Shown: positions 37,867 through 45,959 of the stretch, piece by piece
Position numbering within the stretch: position 1 is the stretch's first letter
Layout of the letters: each line of letters begins with the position of its first letter
Source of the DNA: Rhodanobacter sp. Soil772
GTDB taxonomy: Bacteria; Pseudomonadota; Gammaproteobacteria; Xanthomonadales; Rhodanobacteraceae
Assembly: GCF_001428385.1 (NCBI RefSeq)
Contig: NZ_LMSK01000001.1
Span: forward strand, 1,182,358-1,246,357
Length of the DNA: 64,000 nucleotides
Direction: 5' to 3'
The notes under the pieces: model-generated
Database searches by the model: none
Told to the model about the DNA's origin: nothing
What the model saw: only the letters and a program-made list of their open reading frames with translations
Made by a program: the position numbers and the translations under genes

Positions 37867-38136
37867 TCAACCAGCCGACGTCGCCGCCGGAGCCGGGTTC
37901 GCGGCAGGGGCCGCCGCCTTGTGGCTCTTGTGATGGGACTTGTGGTGCGACTTGTGGTGCGACTTGTGGTGCATGGTGGTCTTCGGCGCGGTGTCGGCCG
38001 CCGCAGCGGGAGTCGCCGCAGGAGTTTCCTGTGCCGCCGGAGCAGCCGTCTGCGGGGCAGCAGCCTGGGCCAGCACGGAACCGGAAAGCGCAACGCCCGC
38101 CACAAGCAGGGAAGCGATCAGAAGTTTACGCATCAT
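37867..38136 (-). CDS. Small secreted His/Lys-repeat protein
   Basis: An 89-residue protein with signal peptide MMRKLLIASLLVAGVALSG ending near SVLAQA. After an Ala/Pro/Thr stretch comes the tandem repeat HHKSHHKSHHKSHHKS, then another Ala/Pro stretch. Low complexity and basic with many histidines. The general layout resembles acid-shock (Asr) proteins of enterobacteria, and His clusters could bind metal; neither is shown. Two adjacent ATGs begin it, with GAGG nine bases upstream. A terminator follows. Confidence 0.75.
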   Translation of the reverse strand: MMRKLLIASLLVAGVALSGSVLAQAAAPQTAAPAAQETPAATPAAAADTAPKTTMHHKSHHKSHHKSHHKSHKAAAPAANPAPAATSAG

Positions 38137-38324
38137 GATGTCGAGCCTCGGACGATTAAGGTATCGCGAACCCGGCCGGAACCCGGCGACTCGGGTGGCG
38201 CGACAAACCGACGATGCGACGCCGATGGGATACCAAGGCTGAATGCAACACGCGGTTTCCTGCGCAACACGCACACAGGATCTTGACTTTTGCCGCGCCC
38301 GATTACGCTCGCAATTACTTACGC

Positions 38325-39104
38325 TCAGGCCAGACAGGCCTGCAACATCCGGCCGATCAAGTCCTGCACCGCCGGCGCCTTCGCCTCGTCGTACGCGAAG
38401 CTTTCCTCGTCCATGTAGTTGAGCTGCGCCAGCTCCAGTTGCACGGCCTGCACGCCGGTCGCCGGCGTGCCGTAATGACGCGTGATGTAACCGCCCTTGA
38501 AGCGGCCGTTGACGGCAAAACTGAAACGCGATTGCGACTCCAGACAAGCCTGCAGGCGCGCCTGCAGCGCCGGGTCGCAACTGGTGCCGGCTGCCGTGCC
38601 GAGGTTGAAATCCGGCAACCGCCCCTCGAACAGCATGGGTACCCGGCTGCGGATCGAATGCCCTTCCCACAGCACCGCCCGACCGTGCTCCGCGCACAGC
38701 CGTGCAAGTTCCTGCGCGATGGCCTGATGGTAAGGCCGCCAGTAATCGTTTATGCGCCGTTGAATTTCGGCAGCATCCGGTTCGCTGCCGCTCCGGTACA
38801 ACGGCTCCCCGTCGAAGCCGATCGCCGGTACCAGACCGGTCTCGCGCTGCCCCGGGTACAGCGCATGACCATCGGCGGGGCGGTTCAGGTCGATCACGTA
38901 GCGCGAAGCCTTCGGCTTCAGCACGCTGGCGCCCAGCGCCTGGGCCAACGGTTCGTACAGCCGGCCGACATGCCAGTCGGTGTCCGGCGCACGACGCGCC
39001 ACCGGCTGCATCCGCGCGGCGATGTCGTCGGGAATGAAGCTGCCGTCGTGCGGCAGGCTGATCAGCATCGGCACGCGGCCACGCTGCAAGGTGAATGTGG
39101 TCAT
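38325..39104 (-). CDS. hutG: N-formylglutamate amidohydrolase family protein
   Basis: A 259-residue protein with SLPHDGSFIPDDIAARM, DTDWHVGRLYEPLA, YVIDLNRPADG, GHSIRSRVPMLFEGRLPDFN and FKGGYITRHYG, the pattern of N-formylglutamate deformylases, which release glutamate from N-formylglutamate at the end of one histidine breakdown route. Other hut genes are absent here, so the physiological substrate is inferred. Confidence 0.88.
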   Translation of the reverse strand: MTTFTLQRGRVPMLISLPHDGSFIPDDIAARMQPVARRAPDTDWHVGRLYEPLAQALGASVLKPKASRYVIDLNRPADGHALYPGQRETGLVPAIGFDGEPLYRSGSEPDAAEIQRRINDYWRPYHQAIAQELARLCAEHGRAVLWEGHSIRSRVPMLFEGRLPDFNLGTAAGTSCDPALQARLQACLESQSRFSFAVNGRFKGGYITRHYGTPATGVQAVQLELAQLNYMDEESFAYDEAKAPAVQDLIGRMLQACLA

Positions 39105-39218
39105 CGGCGCATTGTACTCAATGCTTCATCAGTCTCGTTTCCGCCGGGACCGGACGGAGGCTTGCCTGCCGGAGCGTACGCAGGCACGCTAGCCACGGGT
39201 CATCCACGGGGGTTGAAC

Positions 39219-40571
39219 ATGCCGGTCAGCGTGCCGTTTCGAATGGTTTCCATTGCGCTCTGCATGATCACGCCGCTTGTCCCGTCGGCGCTGGCGCAGG
39301 ACTTCAGCCCTGCCGCCATCGAGATGTTCCACGGGCTGAGGCAACAGCCCAACGACCTGGCCCGCTACGTCTACCTGGTCAAGACGGTGCAGGCGCTTCC
39401 CGCCGCCGACCGGCCGCTCGCCATGCAGATGTTCGCCTCGGTCGAGAACGAGCTGGGCCTTTACAACGAAGCGCTTCGCGACTTTCCACTCAAGAGCCAT
39501 GTGGCGGCGGATACCGCCATCCCCACGGCGGCACGATGGAAGGCTGCCGACGCCATCGACGTCATCACCCAGCAGGCTGCTGACCATCGCATCGTCCTGA
39601 TCAACGAGGCGCACCACGACGCCCATACCCGGCAACTCACCCTGGCCCTGTTGCCACATCTGCGCGCGCTCGGATTCGACTATTTCGCGGCGGAGGCGCT
39701 GCTCGACAAAGACACCAGGTTGATGAACCGCGGCTACCCAACCGGGACCAGCGGCAGCGAATACCTCCACGAGCCCTCGTATGGCGAGATCGTGCGCATG
39801 GCGATCAAGCTGGGCTTCAAAGTGGTGTCCTATGACGTGGACAGCCGCACCACACTGGAACGCGAAACCGGGCAAGCCAAAAACCTGTACCGGAAAGTGT
39901 TCGCCAAGGATCCTGGCGCCCGACTGTTCGTCCACGCCGGCTACGCACATATCGACAAGGCAAAAGGGCGCCTGGGCAACACTGCACCGATGGCCATGCA
40001 GCTGCAGCAGCTGACCGGCATCGTGCCACTGTCGATCGATCAGACCCAATTCCGCGAGCAGATCCCGAGCGAACCGGACGCCTACACGGAGCTGGTCAAG
40101 AGCTTCCCTTCCAAAGGCCCCTTCGTTCTGATCGATCGCACCACCGGCAAACCATGGAGCGCCCATCCGGGGCAATACGACGTCAACGTGCTGCTGCCAC
40201 CCGCTGCCGGCCAGGGTGCCGTCGAGAGTGGCTATACCCAGCCATCGACGATCGTGCACGACATGGTTCGCAATCAGCAGTCCATGCTGGCGCACTTCGT
40301 CAATACGCAGCGCCCGGAGTGGCTCACTCTGAACGACGAGCGTTTCCCGTACACGATCAGCACGACGCTGTGCCGGGTCACCACGCCTTGCGTCGTCGAT
40401 GCGCACTACGTCGACGAAGATGAGGACGCCATCGCCGCTGACCGTTACGCCTTCATGCAGGGCGATACCGTGAGCAAGCTGTACCTGCGGCCCGGTCGCT
40501 ACCGACTGCGCGCCTGGGATATCCGCGGCAGGACCTTGTCTCAGCAGGTCATCACGATCAGGGAACGCTGA
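39219..40571 (+). CDS. Secreted protein with EreA/ChaN-like core, paralog 1
   Basis: A 450-residue protein with signal peptide MPVSVPFRMVSIALCMITPL ending near SALAQ. The middle has INEAHHDAHTRQLTLALLP, FDYFAAEAL, EYLHEPSYGEIVR, FKVVSYDVD, and ARLFVHAGYAHIDKAKG. Paired His/Glu residues and this order recall the erythromycin-esterase/ChaN (Tiki-like) superfamily of metal or heme-linked hydrolases; I do not recognise a named family. The C-terminus (ADRYAFMQGDTVSKLYLRPG, RYRLRAWDIRGRTLSQQ) looks like a separate beta domain. The next gene is a tandem copy. GGGGG lies a few bases before the ATG. Confidence 0.75.
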   Translation: MPVSVPFRMVSIALCMITPLVPSALAQDFSPAAIEMFHGLRQQPNDLARYVYLVKTVQALPAADRPLAMQMFASVENELGLYNEALRDFPLKSHVAADTAIPTAARWKAADAIDVITQQAADHRIVLINEAHHDAHTRQLTLALLPHLRALGFDYFAAEALLDKDTRLMNRGYPTGTSGSEYLHEPSYGEIVRMAIKLGFKVVSYDVDSRTTLERETGQAKNLYRKVFAKDPGARLFVHAGYAHIDKAKGRLGNTAPMAMQLQQLTGIVPLSIDQTQFREQIPSEPDAYTELVKSFPSKGPFVLIDRTTGKPWSAHPGQYDVNVLLPPAAGQGAVESGYTQPSTIVHDMVRNQQSMLAHFVNTQRPEWLTLNDERFPYTISTTLCRVTTPCVVDAHYVDEDEDAIAADRYAFMQGDTVSKLYLRPGRYRLRAWDIRGRTLSQQVITIRER

Positions 40572-40796
40572 TCCCGGGTCCTGGCATATATGAAGCCGGT
40601 TCGGCTCGCCCCCTCCGCCGGTCCGTGCGCACCGATTTTGTGTGGCTTCCGGAAACTCCCGCCAAACCGATTCGACAACACATCACTGCGCGAGGCATTC
40701 ATCGGGCTGTTGCAGCAGACAGATTCGATCTGATTGGTACTTGCCCGGCGGCAGGTTCAGGGGCACGCTGGCCGTAAATCATCCCGAGACTCGACC

Positions 40797-42137
40797 ATGC
40801 CGAACTGGATGGCTCCCCGAGTGGCTTTCATCGCGGTCGGCCTTGCCATGTCGCCGACTGCGCCCGTATCCGCGCAGGATTACAGCCCGGACGCGGTCAG
40901 CATGTTCCACGAGCTGAAGCAACAGCCCAACGACCTGGCACGCTACGCATATCTGATCAGGGAGATACCGAAGCTTCCTGTCTCCGACCAGCAGCTGGCG
41001 ATGCAGATGTTCGCTTCGGTCGAGAACGAACTGGGGCTTTACAACGAGGCTGTCCACGACTTCCCGCTGAAGAGCTATATCGCGGTGGACGCCACTTTGC
41101 CGACGCCGGCCGAGTGGAAACCCGCCGATGCCGCCGAGGTCATTACGGAACTCGCCGCCGACCGCCGCATCGTGCTGATCAACGAAGCACATCACGACGC
41201 CCACACCCGGCAGCTGACGCTGGCCCTGCTACCTCGGCTGCGTGCACTCGGGTTCAATTACTTCGCCGTGGAAGCTCTCTCGAACAAAGATGACCAGCTG
41301 ATGCAGCGCGGCTATCCGGTCAAGGACAGCGGCACCGAGTACCTGCACGAACCCACCTACGGCGACATCGTGCGGACAGCGATCAAGTTGGGGTTCACTC
41401 TGGTGTCCTACGACGCGGACACCGGCACGATGCAGGATCGCGAAGCCGGACAAGCGAACAACCTGTACCGGAAGGTATTCGCAAGGGATCCCCACGCCCG
41501 GCTCTTCGTGCATGCCGGTTACGCGCACATCGACAAGGCAAAGGGACGCTTGGGTAATACGGCGCCGATGGCCATGCACCTGCAGCAACTGACCGGCATC
41601 GAACCGCTGTCGATCGACCAGACCCAGTTTCGCGAGCAGCTTCCCGGCAAACCGGATGCCTATCAGAAACTGATCAGGGATTTCCCGCCGAACGGCCCCA
41701 CCGTATTGGTCAACCGCACCACAGGCAGGCCCTGGAGCGATCATCCCGAGCGGTATGACCTCAACGTATTGCTGCCTCCCGCCGACACAGGCGGCGTCGA
41801 GAGTGGTTACATCCAGCTATTGACGACCGTGCGCGACACCGATCGCGACCATCTCATGCTGGCGAATCACCTCAACAAGCAGCGCCCCGACTGGTTGACC
41901 CTGAGCAACGGGCGCATCCCGTATGCGATCAGGACGACACTGTGCAAGACACGCTTCCCTTGCGTCGTCGATGCGCATTACGTCAACGAGCCCGACGAAG
42001 CCATCACTGCCGACCGCTACGCGTTCATGCAGGGCGACGCCGCGAGCAAGCTCTATCTTCGCCCCGGACGCTATCGCCTGCGCGCCTGGGACATCCGCGG
42101 GAGAACCTTATCCCAAAAGATCATCACGGTGCACTAG
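40797..42137 (+). CDS. Secreted protein with EreA/ChaN-like core, paralog 2
   Basis: A 446-residue tandem paralog of the previous gene, with signal peptide MPNWMAPRVAFIAVGLAMSP ending near PVSAQ. Long runs are identical: QQPNDLARY, LAMQMFASVENELGLYNEA, INEAHHDAHTRQLTLALLP, HAGYAHIDKAKGRLGNTAPM, LSIDQTQFREQ, LYLRPGRYRLRAWDIRGRTL. All putative His/Glu/Asp active-site positions are kept. The gap of 225 bases to paralog 1 shows no gene, only a possible promoter region. A frame continues 21 codons upstream but lacks signal-peptide character. Confidence 0.75.
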   Translation: MPNWMAPRVAFIAVGLAMSPTAPVSAQDYSPDAVSMFHELKQQPNDLARYAYLIREIPKLPVSDQQLAMQMFASVENELGLYNEAVHDFPLKSYIAVDATLPTPAEWKPADAAEVITELAADRRIVLINEAHHDAHTRQLTLALLPRLRALGFNYFAVEALSNKDDQLMQRGYPVKDSGTEYLHEPTYGDIVRTAIKLGFTLVSYDADTGTMQDREAGQANNLYRKVFARDPHARLFVHAGYAHIDKAKGRLGNTAPMAMHLQQLTGIEPLSIDQTQFREQLPGKPDAYQKLIRDFPPNGPTVLVNRTTGRPWSDHPERYDLNVLLPPADTGGVESGYIQLLTTVRDTDRDHLMLANHLNKQRPDWLTLSNGRIPYAIRTTLCKTRFPCVVDAHYVNEPDEAITADRYAFMQGDAASKLYLRPGRYRLRAWDIRGRTLSQKIITVH

Positions 42138-42244
42138 TCCCAGGCCTCGGCAAGCACGCTTGCATGCCGGATCGGCACCGGCGCCACGGGCGCGATACCC
42201 GGCACCTCGCGGGGCGACACAAAGCCGCTTATCCAAAGCACAGC

Positions 42245-42403
42245 ACCACCACGTCCGCCGACCTGATCGCCGCCGCCAGTGATGCGGCAAGGCAATGGCA
42301 CTTCAATCCGCAGATGAAGGGCGGGAAGCCGATCGACGGCTACGCGCGCGTGCCGGTCAAATTCGACCTGACGCCGCTTCCAGGCGGGACCGGCAAGGAT
42401 TAA
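42245..42403 (+). pseudogene. TonB C-terminal domain remnant
   Basis: In one frame, DLIAAASDAARQWHFNPQMK then GGKPIDGYARVPVKFDL matches the last helix and strand of a TonB C-terminal domain (as in energy-transducer TonB: AARxWxFxPA..GxPVxGYVRVPVxF). The preceding part of the domain, the membrane anchor and the proline-rich linker are missing, and I see no start or ribosome site. I call it a decayed fragment, possibly left by the rearrangement that duplicated the upstream genes. Confidence 0.55.
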
Positions 42404-42475
42404 GTTGAGAAACTGAATTTAAAATGCAAAAAAGTGTATTGATTTGCATATGAATTATTGAATTGATAACCTCGG
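42404..42475. other. AT-rich patch upstream of NlpC/P60 gene
   Basis: About 70 bases of markedly AT-rich DNA (for example AAATGCAAAAAAGTGTATTG) in a region otherwise near 65-70% GC. It contains TTGATT (42439) and TTGATA (42463) 18 bases apart, a possible promoter for the next gene. The patch may also be a scar of lost foreign DNA. Confidence 0.5.
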
Positions 42476-42494
42476 CACGCCCCACGCCGAGGTT
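42468..42494 (+). promoter_or_regulatory. Hairpin over the ribosome site of the NlpC/P60 gene
   Basis: AACCTCGGC and GCCGAGGTT form a perfect nine-base stem with a nine-base loop; the GAGG ribosome-binding bases are inside the right arm, six bases before the GTG start. If transcription starts upstream, the hairpin could hide the ribosome site. If the promoter is the one proposed at 42439-42468, the left arm would be only partly transcribed. Confidence 0.4.
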
Positions 42495-42499
42495 GTCTC

Positions 42500-43075
42500 G
42501 TGAGTCCGCAGCCCGTCGCCCGATTTCCCCTGTCGTTACCGCTACCGCAGGTCGCGCGCTGGGTGCTGCTTTTCTCTGCGATCATCTTGCTGGCCGCCTG
42601 CGCCAGCAGCCCGCAGCGGCGCCAGCCCACCTACAAGACCTCGCACTCGGCGCTGGCCGATCTGCCGCCGCGCGCACCCTCGGCCGCCAGCGCCGGGGAG
42701 GCGAACGACATCCTGTTCCGCGCGATCGGGCTGGTCGGCACACCGTACCGCTGGGGCGGCAATACCCCCGCCGGCGGCTTCGACTGCAGCGGCCTGATCG
42801 ACTACATCTACCGCACCGCCACCGGCATCAAGCTGCCGCGCACCTCGCACGAGATGGCCTCGATGGACGCCCACAAGGTGCGCAAGATGGCTCAACTGGC
42901 CAGCGGCGACCTGGTGTTCTTCGACATCGGCGGCGCGATCAGCCATGTCGGCGTATACGTCGGCAAGGGCCGTTTCGTGCACGCGCCGAACAGCGGCGGC
43001 ACGGTGCGGCTGGACGATATCGACGGGCCGTACTGGGGGGATCATTTCGCTTATGGGCGGCGGGTGCTGGATTGA
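42500..43075 (+). CDS. NlpC/P60 lipoprotein endopeptidase
   Basis: A 191-residue outer-membrane-type lipoprotein: the signal peptide ends LLAAC (C34). The NlpC/P60 (C40) domain has catalytic Cys in GGFDCSGLIDYIY, the His in ISHVGVYVGKG and third residue region FVHAPNSGGTV. Such enzymes cut D-Glu-diaminopimelate bonds in peptidoglycan, as Spr/MepS and NlpC do. GTG start with GAGG upstream. A terminator follows at 43182. Confidence 0.92.
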   Translation: MSPQPVARFPLSLPLPQVARWVLLFSAIILLAACASSPQRRQPTYKTSHSALADLPPRAPSAASAGEANDILFRAIGLVGTPYRWGGNTPAGGFDCSGLIDYIYRTATGIKLPRTSHEMASMDAHKVRKMAQLASGDLVFFDIGGAISHVGVYVGKGRFVHAPNSGGTVRLDDIDGPYWGDHFAYGRRVLD

Positions 43076-43137
43076 GGGTGGAGCTCTCGCGCGCAACGCT
43101 TTCGCGGGGGCGGTCAACAAGTTTTTGGAGGCTTGGA

Positions 43138-43178
43138 GATCCCCTCCCCAACTCTCCCCCGCAGGGGGAGAGGGCAAA
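43138..43178. repeat. CCCCTCTCC-type repeat, copy 1
   Basis: CTCCCCAACTCTCCCCCGCA then GGGGGAGAGGG contains a CCCCC/GGGGG hairpin. Shorter relatives lie at 53284-53325 and 58114-58155. This hairpin-forming type of intergenic repeat is common in high-GC Proteobacteria. Confidence 0.55.
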
Positions 43179-43181
43179 CGA

Positions 43182-43208
43182 AAAACGGCACCATGGGTGC
43201 CGTTTTGG
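43182..43208. terminator. Bidirectional terminator between NlpC/P60 and slyD genes
   Basis: AAAACGGCACCATGGGTGCC followed by GTTTTGG gives a hairpin with T-rich tails on both strands, between two convergent genes. Confidence 0.85.
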
Positions 43209-43260
43209 TTTCACTTCATTGAAGCGGGCGCCGTTGTGGCTTTGCTTTATCGAAGCGTAC

Positions 43261-43746
43261 TCAGTGCGCTTCGGCGCCTGGCGCGTGGGCGTGGCCGTGG
43301 GTGACCTCTTCCTCGGTAGCATCGCGCACTTCGCCGATGGCCACATCGAAGCGCAGGGTCTTGCCGGCCATCGGGTGGTTCAGGTCCACGTCGATCGCGC
43401 TCATGCCGACCTTGTGCACGGTCACCGCGCGCTGGCCGCCCTGCTTCAGCTGCAGCACGGCGGTCATGCCCGGCTTGAGCCGGTTGGCCTGCGGGAAGTA
43501 CTTCTTCGACATGCGCTGGATCTGGCCTTCCTCGCGCTCGCCGTAGCCATCGGCCGGCGCCACGTCCACGCTCAGCGTCTCGCCGGCTTCATGCCCTTCC
43601 AGCGCCGCTTCCAGGCCCGGGATCAGCTGGCCGTGGCCAAGCAGGATCCACAGCTGCTCGTCGCGATCGTGCGAGCTCTCAACCTTTTCGCCATCCACCG
43701 TCAGCGTGTAGTGGATTGCGATGACCTTGTCCTTGCCAGCCTTCAT
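43261..43746 (-). CDS. slyD: SlyD-type FKBP peptidyl-prolyl isomerase
   Basis: A 161-residue cytoplasmic prolyl isomerase/chaperone: VIAIHYTLTVDGEKVESS, the FKBP core LGHGQLIPGLEAALEGHEAG, an inserted-flap domain, and VDLNHPMAGKTLRFDV. The C-terminus (EVTHGHAHAPGAEAH) is a short His-rich metal-binding tail. ATG giving MKAGKDKV is chosen over a longer frame. Confidence 0.93.
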   Translation of the reverse strand: MKAGKDKVIAIHYTLTVDGEKVESSHDRDEQLWILLGHGQLIPGLEAALEGHEAGETLSVDVAPADGYGEREEGQIQRMSKKYFPQANRLKPGMTAVLQLKQGGQRAVTVHKVGMSAIDVDLNHPMAGKTLRFDVAIGEVRDATEEEVTHGHAHAPGAEAH

Positions 43747-43799
43747 TGCCTGTCTCGTCGATGGGATCAAACGGCGGATTCTAGCAGTAGCCCGACGGG

Positions 43800-45029
43800 C
43801 TAGGATTCATGATGGCCGAAGCCCACGCCACGCGCCTCCGGACCGAGCCACAGCAACAATGCCAGCAGCAGCGCCACCAGCACCATCCACAGTGCCATCG
43901 CGAACGCGAAATCGCCGCCATGCCGCTGCGCCAGCCAGGTCTGCGCGGTGGCAGTGATCGCCGCCAGCAGGTTGCCCATCTGGTAGGCAAACCCCGGCAG
44001 GGTGCCGCGCACCGCTGCCGGCGACAACTCGTTCAGATGCGTCGGCACCACGCCCCAGGCGCCCTGCACCATCACTTGGATCAGGAACGCGCCCAGCCCC
44101 AGCAGGATCAGCGAGCCGCCGTACATCCACAGCGGAATCACCGGTATCGCCAACAGCGCGGCGATCATCATCGCCTTGCGCCGGCCGATCCGTTCCGACA
44201 ACGCACCGAAATACAGCCCGCCCACCAGCGCGCCAAGATTCAGCAGCGCCACCAGCACAAAGGCGGCGGCCGAGCCGGTGGGCAGGTGCAGGTTCACCTC
44301 TTCGAAGGTGTGGTACATGTCCTGCGAGCCGTGGCTGAACATGTTGAACGCCATCATCAGCAGCATCAGGTAGATCGCCAGCTTCCAGTGCCCGCGCATG
44401 GCCTCCAGCAGGCCGGGCCGCTTCGCCTGCGCGCCTTCCTTCCAGACCGCCGACTCCGGCACCTTGCGGCGGATGTACAGCACCAGCAGCGCCGGGATCG
44501 CACCGATCACGAACAGGCCGCGCCAGCCGATATGGTCGACCAGCAACCAGTTCGCCAGCGCGGCGAGGAAGAAGCCGCACGGGTAGCCGCTTTGCAGCAG
44601 GCCCGACACCGCGCCGCGGGCTTTCGCCGGTATCGACTCCATCGCCAGCGACGCGCCGATGCCCCATTCGCCGCCCATCGCGACGCCGAACAGGAAGCGC
44701 AGCACCAGCAAGGCGGTCAGCGACGAGGCAAATGCCGTGGCGAACTCGAACAACGAGAACAGGATCACGTCGAGCATCAGGATCGGCCGCCGCCCGAAAC
44801 GATCGGCCAGCCGCCCGAACAGCAGCGCGCCCAACGGTCGTGCGGCCAGGGTCAGGAACAGCGCGTAGGTGATCTCGGCCGTACCCACCTGAAACTCCTT
44901 CGCCACCGTGACGATGACGAAGGTCAGCAGGAAATAATCGAACGCATCCAGTGTCCAGCCCAGGAAACTGGCCAGCACCGTGTGCCGCTGGACGCTATCG
45001 AGTTCACGCAAGGGTGCAAGCAACGACAT
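43800..45029 (-). CDS. MFS transporter, sugar/organic-acid symporter type
   Basis: A 409-residue inner-membrane protein with about 12 hydrophobic segments. The MFS signature GRLADRFGRRPILM after helix 2 and its echo GALSERIGRRKAMM after helix 8 are clear, plus FGVAMGGEWGIGASLAMESI. This pattern is that of the aromatic acid / lactate-type H+ symporters (AAHS/JEN-like). The substrate is not known. The start MSLLAPLREL has GGAGAG upstream. It is divergent from the methyltransferase at 45135. Confidence 0.88.
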   Translation of the reverse strand: MSLLAPLRELDSVQRHTVLASFLGWTLDAFDYFLLTFVIVTVAKEFQVGTAEITYALFLTLAARPLGALLFGRLADRFGRRPILMLDVILFSLFEFATAFASSLTALLVLRFLFGVAMGGEWGIGASLAMESIPAKARGAVSGLLQSGYPCGFFLAALANWLLVDHIGWRGLFVIGAIPALLVLYIRRKVPESAVWKEGAQAKRPGLLEAMRGHWKLAIYLMLLMMAFNMFSHGSQDMYHTFEEVNLHLPTGSAAAFVLVALLNLGALVGGLYFGALSERIGRRKAMMIAALLAIPVIPLWMYGGSLILLGLGAFLIQVMVQGAWGVVPTHLNELSPAAVRGTLPGFAYQMGNLLAAITATAQTWLAQRHGGDFAFAMALWMVLVALLLALLLWLGPEARGVGFGHHES

Positions 45030-45134
45030 CGGTCTCTCCCCGAACGGGACCTCACGCACAAGGCGCGCCGGCGACGATGGTACTCGTGCATCCGATGACC
45101 TAGGCTGCCGCCATCGCCGAAAACCGGGATCCGG

Positions 45135-45791
45135 ATGGACCGCCGCAGCCGTCAACACATCGCCAATCTGTACGACGGCCACCTGCAACGCGGCTACGTC
45201 CGGGGCAAGCTGGCCGGGGACCCGGTCTATGCGGCCACGGCCACGCTGGTCGCCGGCACGACGCTACCCCTGCTCGACATCGGCTGCGGCATCGGCCTGC
45301 TCGGGTTGTACCTGCACACGCTAGGTCACACTCAGCCCTACCTCGGCGTGGATCACGACGCGCGCAAGATTGCCGCCGGGCAACAGGCCGTGCAGCGTGC
45401 CGGACTCGATGCGCTGATGAGCCTGCGCCATGCCGACGTGGCCGAGTTGCCACCGATGCACGGCCATGTCGCGCTGCTCGACGTACTGCACTACCTGCCC
45501 GCCGAACGCCAGCCCATCCTGCTGCGGGAAGCCGCCCGGCACCTGGCGCCCGAGGGCTGCCTGATCATCCGCAACGTGCTGCGCGAGCCGAACTGGCGCT
45601 TCCATGTCACGCGTGTCGAGGAGTTCTTCCTGCGCACCTCCGGCTGGATTCCCGGCGGCGCGCAACACTATCCGAGCGCCGACGAACTGCGCGCGCCGCT
45701 GCAGGATGCCGGGCTCCACGTGCGCATCGAGCCGCTGCGCGGGCGCACCCCGTTCAACAGTTACCTGATCGTGGCGCGACCGCATCACTGA
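45135..45791 (+). CDS. Class I SAM-dependent methyltransferase
   Basis: A 218-residue methyltransferase with LLDIGCGIGLLGLYLH (motif I), YLGVDHDARKI (motif II) and ALLDVLHYLPAERQP. The substrate cannot be named. The stop is about 60 bases before a possible -10 element (TATACT at 45854) of the next gene. Confidence 0.82.
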   Translation: MDRRSRQHIANLYDGHLQRGYVRGKLAGDPVYAATATLVAGTTLPLLDIGCGIGLLGLYLHTLGHTQPYLGVDHDARKIAAGQQAVQRAGLDALMSLRHADVAELPPMHGHVALLDVLHYLPAERQPILLREAARHLAPEGCLIIRNVLREPNWRFHVTRVEEFFLRTSGWIPGGAQHYPSADELRAPLQDAGLHVRIEPLRGRTPFNSYLIVARPHH

Positions 45792-45959
45792 AGCGATTTC
45801 GCCACCCATTCAGCTTGACACCACGCCAACGCACGCCATCCCGCCGGATCGGCTATACTTGCCGGCGCAGTCGTCCTCATGACTGTTGCGGCACACCGCC
45901 GCCCCTTCCCCTTAGTCTGCAACACGGTATGAACACTCCGGGTTGCTCAGGAGTGTTAC

